From positions 5,617,680-5,681,679 of the forward strand of contig JARUPZ010000018.1 in NCBI GenBank assembly GCA_031213475.1: a DNA stretch of 64,000 nt. Reading direction: 5' to 3'. Origin of the DNA: Nereocystis luetkeana. Lineage: Eukaryota; Sar; Phaeophyceae; Laminariales; Laminariaceae. The position numbers and the translations under genes were made by a program. Of the stretch, positions 35,475-47,000 are shown in pieces (the first letter of the stretch is position 1; every line of letters begins with the position of its first letter). The notes beneath the pieces are model-generated. The model saw only the letters and a program-made list of their open reading frames with translations, was not told where the DNA came from and did not search any database.

Positions 35475-35592
35475 GGGAAGGGGGCATTTATGTCATACAT
35501 TGCCGTAGTCGTATGGCCATAGACCCTCGAATCGCTGCAACGCCCGAACGGAGCACGTCGGGCTTGCACCCACCACGCAGACATTGACTTGG
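35475..35592 (-). mobile_element. R1 repeat, 3' fragment
   Basis: Reverse complement of the R1 3' block: TTGCCGTAGTCGTATGGCCA, TAGACCCTCGAATCG and GGAGCACGTCGGG. Short and diverged. Confidence 0.65.
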
Positions 35593-35599
35593 GGGCATA

Positions 35600-37140
35600 A
35601 TGGGCGTGTGCATGTATGAGTGGCCGTTGTCGTGTGTAAGGGGTGCGCGTGTCTTCTCAACGGCGACGGTCGCACGTCTTCGTGGTTAGCCGGTGCGGGT
35701 GGCTTGGACTCACGGTATCACCAGTGAAACTGGAGGCACCCCTCCTACCAAGCCCTCGTGAAAAGGGACTTTGAAATATTTTCTCCGACAAGATGTTTGC
35801 TGTTCTTCTAATGGACCCTTTAGCCTCATAAGAAGGCATGAGCCCTACTGTAAGTACAGGCTGGCTGGTGTTGCTGTGCGTTCCCCTATTCTGAACCCAG
35901 CAGTTTCGAGGACCCGCCGGGCAACGTCAAACGGGTGCCTCCTTCCTAACTCCGAGAAGAAACAATGGGTCAGTGTGCATTTCGACCGAGAATCACAACG
36001 TAGAGGGCGGGGCTGGATGTGTTGGCAATCAATAGCGGTGGACGCGGTAGTTGCGGCGGTGTCCGTTGATTGCGGGCTGTTTCCTGGGCCAACAAGCCAG
36101 AGCCCACGAAATGCTAGGCTGTATCGTCTCCCACACCGCCCCGATGGCGCGTGCAAACTCTCGCATCGTCTGAGCTCGCGACCGCTCCGTCCCCTTCATA
36201 ATGCCGTGTGAGGGGCTCGGCTTGCCCTGCCGTGCCGTGCGCCGATCGCTCTGTCTCTTGCGCCGAACGGTTCGGGCTCGCGATGCCTTCGAGATAGTGG
36301 GAAAAATAGGCAGAGCGAGTCGGCTCGTAATAGCTTGTCCAGTAGTGTGGGCCGATGTTTCTCCATCGCTGGAGAAATAATTGGTCCGCTCTGATCCCAC
36401 GGTCAGGAGGTTAGCCCGCGATTGTAACGAGGATAACAATCGAAAGTGGATGCGTACACTGCTGTAACTTTTAACCCCTTGTACATGCACCTTATTGAAG
36501 CAGTTTTATGCTGGTACAAAGTAACTCATCAAAAATAAAATACGTTTGTATCATACGTACATCCCAGGTACCAGGTACACATCTGTAGTTCTCGAGCTAA
36601 ATTACGCGAGGATGGGCGCAACACGATCCTCAACATAGCGTATACGTGGTACTTGCTAGTGTTGGCGCCTTCCAACAATCCTAGACACCAAGGTCATTGC
36701 AACGCCACCCTTTCAGCGGCATTTACCCCTGATCTCCAGGACGGCCGAAACTGCATGGGACTTACAGCAGTAGTACGACGAACCATCCCAGGATCCGTCG
36801 TCATGTAGCCGGTCAATGCCGGAGATAGTAAATCCAGAACAGCACTCACTACGGTACTACTCTAGTGTTGTTTCAAGCACGTAAGCAGTCAAACCTCCTG
36901 CTTTTTTATAGATTTGGCTTTTCTTTTCCCGTGAATATCTCCGCCCTTCTTTTCTATCTCCCGCCTAATCGAAACTCAGATCAACCATTGGGTCACATAG
37001 CAGGTTCTCCTCCCCCCTGCCCAGTACGGCTCGCGCCTTTAGATATTTGGCCTTTGTCTTCCCTCGTCGACTCGCGTCGAACTGCGCCTGCCCACGCTAC
37101 GCGCTCTCACTAATAGACTCGTTTTTTTTATTTGCAAATA
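35600..37140. other. No gene recognised
   Basis: Frames at 35771-36211 (+) and 36029-36490 (-) overlap. The minus one has 'MREFARAIGAVWETIQPSIS', faintly like the thumb region of YR-type reverse transcriptases, too weak to annotate. TACCAGGT occurs at 36569. Confidence 0.3.
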
Positions 37141-37145
37141 CAGTC

Positions 37146-37232
37146 AAAATACCATCACGGTGGGATTCGAACTCACAAAAATAAACGCTAGCAGCACTAT
37201 TAGAGTGTTACCACTACACCACGGGGGAGACC
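37146..37232 (-). pseudogene. tRNA-like sequence (tRNA pseudogene or SINE head)
   Basis: On the minus strand it contains an A box-like TGGTGTAGTGG and a B box GAGTTCGAATCCC with a four-of-five paired T stem. The acceptor and anticodon stems do not pair convincingly, so I do not call a functional tRNA or an anticodon. It has no obvious relation to the SINE family at 80-357. Confidence 0.5.
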
Positions 37233-37239
37233 GGCTACG

Positions 37240-39842
37240 CCCGATAATCGGCAGAAATAAGTACCAGCAGGTATAACCACCAAGTGTAAAACAACCGCCA
37301 CCGAGGACAGCGACAATTCAAGCAACACCCAAGCAACCTCCACGCCGCCACCACTGGCATCAAAGGCGACGGCAATAGGGACAAGAAAACGCCACGGTGT
37401 GTTTTCCGAGATATGGTGGCGCGGAAAGCTGGCGCTGCCTGCCGCGCGCTGCCGCCATTTTCTGCAGAGAAGACGGGGTTCACGCTTGCGGAGGCATCGG
37501 CTTCGAAGGGGATAGCGCCGAAGGGCTGATTGCTGAATAAGTCTTGATGTATACGCTAGACGTGGCACCCACAGGATGAAACAATGTTATTACTTGTTTT
37601 GCTCGTTGTCCGAATAATAAAGGAGGCCAAGTGGGGCATTTTGCTGTGCCTAGGGGCGGCATTGCCTGCCATCCACTCGCCCAAGACATGAGTCGCGTAC
37701 AAGATTCGTATAGAAAGTTAAGATGCCGTACGCCGTGCCCTGTTCCAGAATCGATCAACGACTAATTCAACGCGTTGCGCAAGATGAAACCGTTGGGCTT
37801 CTGTTTCAGAACGTAGAAGAAGATGCATACCTGTAGCGAGTTCGCAGCTCCACGAAATAAGCGCACAACCGATGGCTCATCCGTAGGCGATGCCTCAAAA
37901 AGGCTCTATAAATACCAGGTGATGATTACCTGTCAGTTGTAACTGACAGTCGAACTACTGCGACTAATGCCTTGAAGTGTATGGGCTAATTACTCGTTAA
38001 TTTTCATGAACCGATATAGAGTTACCAACGCCACACAGCTCGTGCTCTTGTTTTATGTAAGAAGCCCAACATCAATATGCTGGGCGTGCGTGAGACAAGG
38101 AGCACGGTGTTTAAAACGGAATGGCTTGTTTTGCGACTGTAGATATTTCTTGATCACGCTCCGTCACTCAGAAATCGCAGGTACGTTTTGTCCACACATA
38201 CGGTTTGTGGCATGAGCAAATAATCTAACAAAGAAGGCTGCTCGATCGAATGTGATGGAGCAACCCCCATTAAAATGTTGGTATATAATATTATGCTGTA
38301 TCAGTATTTCTTAAATACAAACATCACCAGCCACCATCAACACATTGCGATCGACAATTGCTATCGATATGTTCACACTCACAAAGTGCCAGGTGCTGCG
38401 GTAGGCAAGGCAAACTATTTGGGTATTTAGAGAGCAGTGGGCGGTCGGCACTATCGAATGGATTACGTATGATTTACTTGCCCCCTGGACAATAGTATAC
38501 CAGGTATGAAATAGAAAAATAGCCGTTTCAATCGCCGAAAGAGTGTTTGTTTGTCGTTGGCCATTGGCTACCACAACAGACTGGCAACGTTGTCTGTCGA
38601 TAGCTATTGTCGGGGAGCTTAGTGTCGGGAATGTGCACGTTAAGCCATTGCCGCCACAGTGCGGTGGCAAGGTTCCCCTTCTAACTATACTAACCTGAAC
38701 AATAGATGACGGGGAAGCAACCGCAATAAACAGTGTCTGGACGATAGACCAGTAAGTTTTGACTCGATAGACACAACCGCCAACAATGTTATGTACCCAT
38801 CGGTAGACATCGCCACGCACAATAGACGATAGGGGTATGTTTCCACGGGCTATTATTGCATTACCCCTTCGGGGCCCCGATGTATCGACCCAACCAGTGA
38901 TAGTCTTTGTGTTTATCAGCCGCCTATGAGCACAAGCAGTGTCAGCGCCAACAGTACGGGTAGGAACGTGTTGCTGCAGGGCCGCACGACTCCTACAGTT
39001 TCTCGGACACCAACCGGTATCATCCCTCATACCAGTATCACGCAGTATTTATAGCCGTTGCTGCGATCGTCAATTTTTGTCTTCGTTTTTTGTTCTGTCA
39101 GGCCCCAACAGGGTTATTTCATACCTGGTACTCGTTTTTGATCCCGTGAAGTGATGCGCATCGATAGTCGTTGCTGCCGACCGCCAATTTTCATAAGAGA
39201 GTAGAAGAGTGGGTCAAATCTAATCGAGCAGGAGGGCAAAGAAGGGCATACGCTGGTGCTACGGAATTGGTGAAGTCTGGTTTCTGCCCGTTCTCCCAAA
39301 AGCCCGTAGCTCCACAACAAATGTATCGCTTGATAGCTTGAAGGAGGAAAAAAGACAGCTTGAAGCAGTGAAAAAATCGGAGCACTGCCGCCAATGACGT
39401 GGGGGTAGAACGTTGACGAGGAGCAGGGTAAGCGTGAGTTTGCCAAGGGAGGAAGGCGCAAGTAGAAGCCCGCAAGAAGGGAAAGAGAGGGCATATGTTG
39501 GTTCAGAGTGATTGAAGAGGGACTAATACTGCGGTATTAGAATGCATGATTTTCAAGTCGGAATGGAATATGTACGATACATTGTCGAAGGGCATAACTC
39601 CTACTATTATTGGCTTTCACAAAATTTTGCGGCCGGCAAATCAAGGACCTTCGATGGACATGGCTCACACTATATTGCAGGGGGCAGTGTGTTTACATCA
39701 ATTCGCAGCAGCGCCAGTTTATTGTCGGGGCAACGGACTATTATTGCGGCCGAGTTTCAAGCTATGTTGTCGCTGACATCATCTGTCGACAGACACCTTC
39801 AACAGTCTGTTAATTGTGCCCCACAATATATACCTGGTACCA
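37240..39842. other. No gene recognised; degenerate TCGATAG/CTATTGTC words
   Basis: From 38330 to 39740 short words such as TCGATAGCTATTGTC, ACAATAGACGATAGG and GCGATCGTCAATTTT recur, recalling the hAT interior at 29.8-31.5 kb. A 239-codon minus frame (38311-39030) is built from these words and shows no domain. A short hairpin TGTCAGTTGTAACTGACA lies near 37931. TACCWGGTA sites lie at 37913, 38498, 39123 and 39832. Confidence 0.4.
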
Positions 39843-39940
39843 GGTATATGTTGTTGTTGTTGTTGTTGTTCTCACATTAACTCTCTGACGAAGGAGTCCG
39901 TGGTCACACAAAGGTGCTGGAGCCCTAGGAAGATCCGAAA
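39843..39940 (+). mobile_element. GTT-headed short repeat, copy G2
   Basis: (GTT)n, then CTCACATTAACTC, then GAGTCCGTGGTCACA and GCTGGAGCCC, collinear with copy G1 (1621-1806). It begins directly after a TACCTGGTACCAGGTA palindrome at 39831-39846. Confidence 0.6.
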
Positions 39941-42088
39941 AAAAAAAAAAAATCCGAAAATTCGGCTGCCTCAAAATACACGAGACGGAAAAAGCGCACA
40001 CAAGATAAAACCAATGTGCAAAACTGAACTAACATGGCCGCGGGTATATCCTCTCAACTATAACATAGATAGAAGAGTACCCCCGTTCCCACCACTAACC
40101 AACTCGTGGCTGCTGACTACAGCGGATGCTGTCTGAAGTGCTGCCTGCACCGTACGAAACGCACGGTAGTCGTGAAAACGAAAGAGGAACACACCTGCCT
40201 GCTATCTGGAGTGCTGTCAGAGTGAAGACTCGCGGATATGCAGTGAAAAAAGGAGCAATCGAACCTTACTACCACACGAATATCAACGATCGCCATCTCT
40301 TCCTGGACTGTCTGACACAAAAAGGTGCAGCACAGTTATGATACCACGTCCCTGATAATTGCGTAGGTTATTCCCCATGAAGGGTATACAACTCGTTAAA
40401 CTACGAAGGCCAGTGACGAGTACCGGTAGATACTATTCTGCCTCGTGAAAAACAATACCAGGAAAAAACAAACTATGACTGCTTCTCTCGTGATGATAGC
40501 GTGCGCGCAAATCATGGGTCTCCATGCACCGTCTTCCTGCCGCTCTTCAAGGCCGCATCATCGCCTTGGCCCAATCCACCCGCTCCTTTGCGCGTGCACT
40601 CGTTGCCATTCCCTTCCAGTCGTTTCCCTTTCTCCGTCATCCTGAAAAACAAAATGCTCCTCGCACTTGCGGTTCTGATCTGGGAAATAAAAATTCTCGC
40701 GCAGGGGGAGGTCAATCCGTCTCTTCCCCGCACGTCGACGCTCAGTCTCCCTCCTCCCTCGTCGTCGAATCCAGCCTCCTACCGGCGCAATAGACTGTGC
40801 CGTAGTGTGGCCTGTGGTGGCGCCTGCCTCCGCGCACGGACCCCCCGATTGAGCATTGCTGCTCTGCCGCAGCTGCCTAAAAAGACGCGCGAATCGTAGG
40901 TCTCCGTGCCTGACGCACCACGTACGACCCAACTCTACTGCCGCCTGAGCCTCGCGGCCACAGGCAGCAGCAAGAAGGTACCACTCCTTGAGGGTGAGTC
41001 CGGCCTTACACCCGCCAGAAAGACCTACCCCACTCGCTATTAGCCTGATAGGGCATGCCTCGCAGCATTCCTTGCCGAGGCAGCGAGGGGAACGGAAGTA
41101 TATATCGATAGACTATGTCCGTCGCCTGCTGTCGAAGTATCAAACTGGTATCGTTGCAACACGTTGTTGTGTCTACGGCCCAGGCTGTGTGAAAAGGTAT
41201 GTCATGTGTCCATTAGAGTACGTACGAGAAGTTAAAATCTGCCACGGAGCCTCCGAGGCAATCGGCTGCTCCTACTTGAGCACATGAGAAACTAAAATAT
41301 CAAGAATTTCCCCGTGTACTGGTGTGTGTCGATCAGTTAGTCCTCCGTTTAGACAGTCATTGCACCGTTATTTTGCTTGTCTGCCGTTGTAATGGTATAA
41401 CAGTGTGTGACACTGCTGTCAATCGCAACCAAACACCAGGTCCAGGTAGTCTAGATATTTGTAGTACTCGGCGTACGAGTTCGAAAATCTCCGTTGTTGG
41501 CCTGCTGGTACGTACACCTAGAGAGGAAGTTTTAAAGCTCGCCCGAGAGGCAATCGGCCGTTCGTTCCTGGCTGGCTTACCGGGGTCGCGCAGCATGTAG
41601 AATCCCCGGCGGTGTGCCGTGGTCGGTCCAACTCCGACGGGTGGGCGGGACCCCCGCTTTTCGACATCCTAGTACAGAAGAAGGTGGAGAACAGCGACGG
41701 GCGTTCTCGAGTCTTTTGGGACTCCTCGAAAGCGGTCAAAACAATCCTAACTTGGTGTTGTTGCCAACTGTCTACAAGCAGCGAGAACGCCTAGAAAATA
41801 CGGGTAGGATCACGGTGCGCCCGAGCCGTGCGAACTCCTTGTTTTCTTGTGACTCGGACGCCAATTTGTACCATCCCCCTACCTCGCAAAGTCCTCAGAA
41901 CGTGAGCCAGTGTAACCAAGAGACCTTCCAGACACCTCTCGGGACACATTATTATTGGTAAAAAACGCGAAAGAAATCCGAGCGTGGGCATACACCCGGG
42001 CCTTGCAGGATTATTTACCTTCTAAAAAAAGTGTTTTTTCACGTTCCTTCGCAGACTTTTCCTTCCATAAAAAAATGAATATTAATAG
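39941..42088. other. No gene recognised
   Basis: A 124-codon minus frame (40558-40932) and a 132-codon plus frame (40501-40899) overlap. Both lack motifs. Confidence 0.3.
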
Positions 42089-42300
42089 CGGAAAGCGCGA
42101 AAGCGTGAGTTAGCGACATTCGATGAAAATCGACGAGCAGGGGGAATGCTGAACCCTATGCGCGACAATAAATAAAGGCACGTACCAGGGGGGAGAAGGG
42201 ACGACACCTGTGACCACCGCTTGACCAGAAGAAGACCGCTGAGGGTTAAACCTCGTGCGAGTTGAGCTGGAAAGTGAAAGTGATGAAAACAAGAAACAAG
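42089..42300 (+). mobile_element. tRNA-derived SINE, copy 3 (5'-truncated)
   Basis: Starts at the GCGGAAAGCGCGAAAGCGTG block, lacks the tRNA head, and runs to GAAAGTGAAAGTGATGA plus an A-rich end. It lies less than 200 bp upstream of the first recognised WD40 exon, probably in its promoter, 5' UTR or an upstream intron. Confidence 0.7.
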
Positions 42301-42484
42301 AGTGCTGCAAACTCGAAGTTGTGCTCGTTCTCCGATACCTGCCGTGATTGGAGTTCGATAGGTTCTCGTGGCGTTATTGTTGGTTCTACCGCTTGCTGCT
42401 GCTGCTCGCAGTGGTTCAAGAGCGACAAGCGACAGGCGAGTCATTTTCGTTCACGAGGCCTCGCCGCGACGTGCCAGGAGAGGC

Positions 42485-42576
42485 ATGCCGACGAGCCCTC
42501 GAATGAAGAACAAGAGCAGCTCTTCCTCGTCCGAGAGCTACTTCCGGGCGCAGTACGAGAGCGTCTGCAAAGAGAG
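42485..42576 (+). CDS. WD40 gene, first recognised exon
   Basis: Reads MPTSPRMKNKSSSSSSESYF and on to 'AQYESVCKE', ending AG|GTGACT with two bases of the next codon. The open frame extends upstream to an acceptor TGCTCGCAG at 42403-42411, so translation may begin in an earlier exon instead. Confidence 0.6.
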
Positions 42577-43972
42577 GTGACTGCCAAACGAAAATGGCGT
42601 GTTGTGGAGATTCAGCTGCTATGAACTAAACCTTCCATATGTATGGGTGTGTGCTCTACAAGTATTTATAGTCAGTACCTCCGACTGCTCCCGCTCAGCT
42701 AGTGCTGCTGTGGTGAGTGTGCTTGCGATGCGTTGGAGAGCGGTTTCTGCCCACCACCACTGCGGCCCACGACATGCCCGTTGCTTCAGGGGAGGGGGGG
42801 GTGCGTGAGCACTATTGACGAGTCAGTACATCGCGTTGCTGGCTCCAGCGACCTCGCAAGCGGCTTCGTTCCAGCTCTTCGCCCTGCAGTAACTACACTC
42901 TACCCTGCCCTATGATACACCACAGCAGTGTACCAGACTCCAGGTACCTGGTAGCCTCCCTTCTCCGCTCGTTTAATGCCTGACAGGGCAGGGCGGGGCA
43001 AGCGCGCGGGGGGGGGGGGGGGGGGTACATCGAAATTGGGCACTGTTGTTGGGTATATAGATGCCCGTGAACGAACTTTACTTACAGCAGCAATTGCAGC
43101 GCTGCTATGCCGGTTTGTGGTCATACTTGGAAGTATCATAGTGTGCCAACCTCCAGGTCCACACCAGGACAGGATAACGGCTGCTGTATGTGGATGGTCC
43201 TACTTCACTTCAGCAACAAACAGCAGTAAGTTGTCTCCCGGTAATAGGCCGCGCGTCGCCTGTTGCGTACTTCTGTTCCTGCTGCTGCTCTTCGAGGTAG
43301 GGGGGAGGGGGGGGGGGGGGCGGGGGGGGGGCTTCCAGCTACAGCTCGATTCGCAGCCTTTCGTCCCTACCGCCACTGCCACAACGAACTATTATTAGTA
43401 TTAATAGTAGCTACCCATGGTGTTTGCAAGCGTGCTGCCGATATCGCCAGCAGGTCAGATTCTCCGTCATGTTCTATCCTATTGTAGCAGCCGGCGGGAG
43501 TAGAATTGTAGCTTGATGGGTACGAGTACACCATTGATACTCCGTACCAGGTACATATATATCATAGACGTGACACGTCGTGCACGTTTTGTGGCTGTTT
43601 TCGTTTGCGGTTGCTGTTGCTGCTGTCGGTGGTGTTGGCATTGTTTTCCGGAAAAATATGTGCAGCTCACAATGCTCCGTATGGACCGGTGCGTATTTAT
43701 GTCCCCCCTGTTATTTTTCGTAGGACACATGCTGCCGAAAAGTTGACCAAGAAGCGTTACTACACTATTACGGGGGGGCATAGTTAATAGGACCTATGGT
43801 ATACACAAAAACGTATATATTTAACCAATATTACTTACAATATTTGGTCCTATTAACTATGGTCCCCCGTAATAGTAGATTGAAGACGTCCGATCGGTCG
43901 CACCCAACCGTAGCTCCAAGGCACAACCGCAACCCAAAGCAAAGACAGCACCATAGCATCAGCTCTAGCAAC

Positions 43973-44016
<44 letters not shown>

Positions 44017-47000
44017 GCGTTAATACTTGCACGGATTTCTCGGAGGTGGCGACGAGCGATCCCGGAAATCCCACTCGAGACCTTCCCGCCGAGATGCGTA
44101 TTATGTCCGTAAAATTGTTCTCTGGATGTTGGTCACAGTCAACAGACAGGTGAAGGGAAGGGAAGGGCTTGTTTCGCGCCATCGAGACCATCCCTCCGCG
44201 TGTCCCAACGCGTTGCATGCGGCCAAATCCGACGATATGAATACTGCGACCCTGCCAGCATGGAATATGAGACTGGAACATAGACCGTGTCGTGTAATAT
44301 ACCTGTACGTATATACCAGGTGCGAGATGTCTATCAACAGCTATCGTATTAATATCGAGCTGACCCGATATCGCTGAAACAGCAACCCTATATACGTAAC
44401 AAAAAAAAACATACAGCTGCTGCAACTATTACTATTTGCGCACCAACGCTGATTTATCAAACGCTGTTGTATGTCCCCCCACGCTCATGTTGCCTTATGA
44501 CGTTACAGGGATGCGCTGCAAGGGACCGTGGAGGCCCAGGAGAGGGACATCGACGAGCTCAAAAAGAGCGTCTACGAGCTTTCCTACATGGTTTCCATGC
44601 AGGTGCGCTACCCACTCTCCCACCCGCATACGGTGCCACCTGCTTTGCGTAGGAGTATCGTCTATGCTTGTAGTATACGCACGCGTGTTTTTGTTGAAGT
44701 TGTCTGACCGGCTCTACTCTGGTGTTGAACGACGCTCGAGCGCTTGTGGTACGGCAGTACGTGTGGCGCAGGTACGGGTACAGATACAGAGAACAGCAGA
44801 GGTACAGAGTACAACAGTGCACGGCACAGTTACAGGGTGGTAGATAGCCCAGGAGTAAGATGCGATACAGCAGCACTTGCCTGCAATCAACCTGTCTCCA
44901 TACAATATTCGTGTTAATAGTTCGCACTAGGTACATTCATACCTGGTATGTACGATCAGCAGTGGCAGAGCAGAGAGAACTCTTTATTGATTACAGATAT
45001 ATCTGGTGTATATTTTCCCGGCTGGAAACACAAAATACTAGTAGTTCCAGTATGTCACTTGAGCTAGCGTTAGATCATTGTTGATATCATGTCCAGTCCA
45101 CCAGTCTACCGATGTAGAGCTATGAGGTTAGTGCAAAACGTCAATTTCCGATGTATAAGTATCCATAGTACTGTGCTTGGATCGGTCCGCTTCATTATCG
45201 CTGCGAAGCTGCACCTTGACTAATAGCATAGCCAGCCTCCCTCCCTCCCTCCCTTCTCCCTCCATTCTTCCTTTCATATGACTCCAAGTGTGTTCCTTCC
45301 AATTATGCGACCGCCCAACTCCCCCCCCCCCCCGGCCCCTAAATCAAACGCCTCACGTTGATTCGTTAACCGCAAATGCCAATAAAGGGGAGCGCGGGCT
45401 TGGCTCCGGTTTCAGCGAGCCTCGGCCCTGAGGGAGCGAGCCCAGGGATAGCACATGGCGGTGTCGGTGAGGAAGGGTGGTAGGGATGGTATAGTGCCCC
45501 CAAGAGAACGGGCGAGGAAAACGGGGCTTACGCCTTCGAATGGTATACCATGGTACTTTATTCTCCACTACACCGCTGTTTGCCTGCTCGCTTTTTTATG
45601 GTTTTTTTATGTTTTCCTTATTTGTTTTTTTTAGTTTCCCTTCGAAACTGTTGGAGCCTGCCCTGTGACCACGGACTAGATTTGTGGCAATTATTCATAG
45701 GTATACCGGCATGTGCGACCAACGACAACAAAAGCCACAAAAAGAACGACGACAATAGCAGCAACAACAGCAACAACAACAACAAGAGCAGCTGCTGTAG
45801 CGCTTCCTTGTGTTCGCGTAGGGCATGCTCATGGTGGGCGTTTTTTTCGGGGAGGGGGGGGGGGGGGACGCCTGCTGTATATGGGTACCCGTGCATGCTG
45901 TTTCGAGTTCGGTGTGGTGGTCGTCGATGGATCCGCCGCCTCCTATATATCGCCATTACATTACTTTCACATATGTAGTAGCCATAAACGTCGCCATCAG
46001 ATGTTGCGATCATTACATGTGTGAAATCGTCAACGTTGTGTACCGGTTTCTAAATAGTGTCGTTGGCGCCCTACTCTATATACTGTACCTGATATGATGT
46101 TATTGTTCCGTAGCACCCACATTGCTGTATGTTTCGTAAGTCGTTTTTTAATCGTTTTTTTTCTTGTGTTTTCACGGGTGTCATACTGGAATAGTCCATC
46201 GTAGAGCGCTACGCTTACGGGATTACCGTTATCACCAATCGGCAACCCGGGGCACACTCGGATCGGAGACAACAAGGTGGGCCTACAGTAGTACCCTCCC
46301 CGGCCCACCCTGGCACCTCAAGGCCCTGCCCATCACCCCCCCACACCTTATACGACTACAGCCATGCATGGCAATGAGTGCATCCCCCCCACACACACGC
46401 ACCACCGAGTTGATCGTATCACGTAGTGTTCAAGGCAAGGCACCCAAGAGGCAGTTACATAGTACTCCCTCCCATTGCTGTCTCTGGAAATGCCTACACC
46501 GGAAATTTAAGTAACTCGATAAAGCTGTCATCCACATGCAAGTCCGCCAGAAAGCAAGCGGTTCTTAGTAGGATGCAGCTCACCATTCATGCGACTCGCT
46601 GGACACCTCACGGCGCTTCGCGCTTGGTGCAAGCAATGTCTGCCTGGTCGGTGAAAACCCGATATGCTCCGTCCCGGCATTGTAGGGATGCGAGGGTCTA
46701 TGGTCATACGACTACGGCCATGCATGAGATCGAGTACATCTCTCCTATCGAGTACACCCCCCCACACACACCACCACCACCACCACCTGCGCAGGTCTGC
46801 GACCGCCGAGCCGAGCGGTCTTCGACCCCCGCGTGGGGCCCACCGCGCAGCAGCTTGACTCTTTGAGCCTAATCGGCGATGCGGGCATGGGGGTCGGGGG
46901 CAGCAGCGGCGTCGCGGCGGACCGCGTGCTTGTCGCAGAGGCTAAGCTGGTGAGAACCAGATATATTGCTAGAGGGGGGGCAGGGGAAGGGGGGTGTACT

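Larger units (their letters stand above)
42577..44508 (+). other. Intron of the WD40 gene with a MITE and CAG tract
   Basis: 1.93 kb. Holds ACCTGGTA (42946), TACCAGGT (43545, 44314), G/C tracts near 43010 and 43310, MITE copy B and a (CAG)n run at 43974-44008. No other exon is evident. Confidence 0.6.
44603..46794 (+). other. Intron(s) of the WD40 gene
   Basis: Contains copy G3 of the GTT-headed repeat and R1 copies at its 3' end. An unrecognised small exon with phase 0 to phase 1 is expected somewhere here. Confidence 0.5.

Noticed and set aside
36029-36490. Possible YR-type reverse transcriptase remnant
   Set aside because: Only a short resemblance (REFARAIGAVWE); too weak without a profile search.
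37146-37232. Functional tRNA gene
   Set aside because: A and B boxes are present but acceptor and anticodon stems do not pair.
38311-39030. 239-codon minus open frame
   Set aside because: Made of recurring TCGATAG/CTATTGTC words; no recognisable fold or motif.
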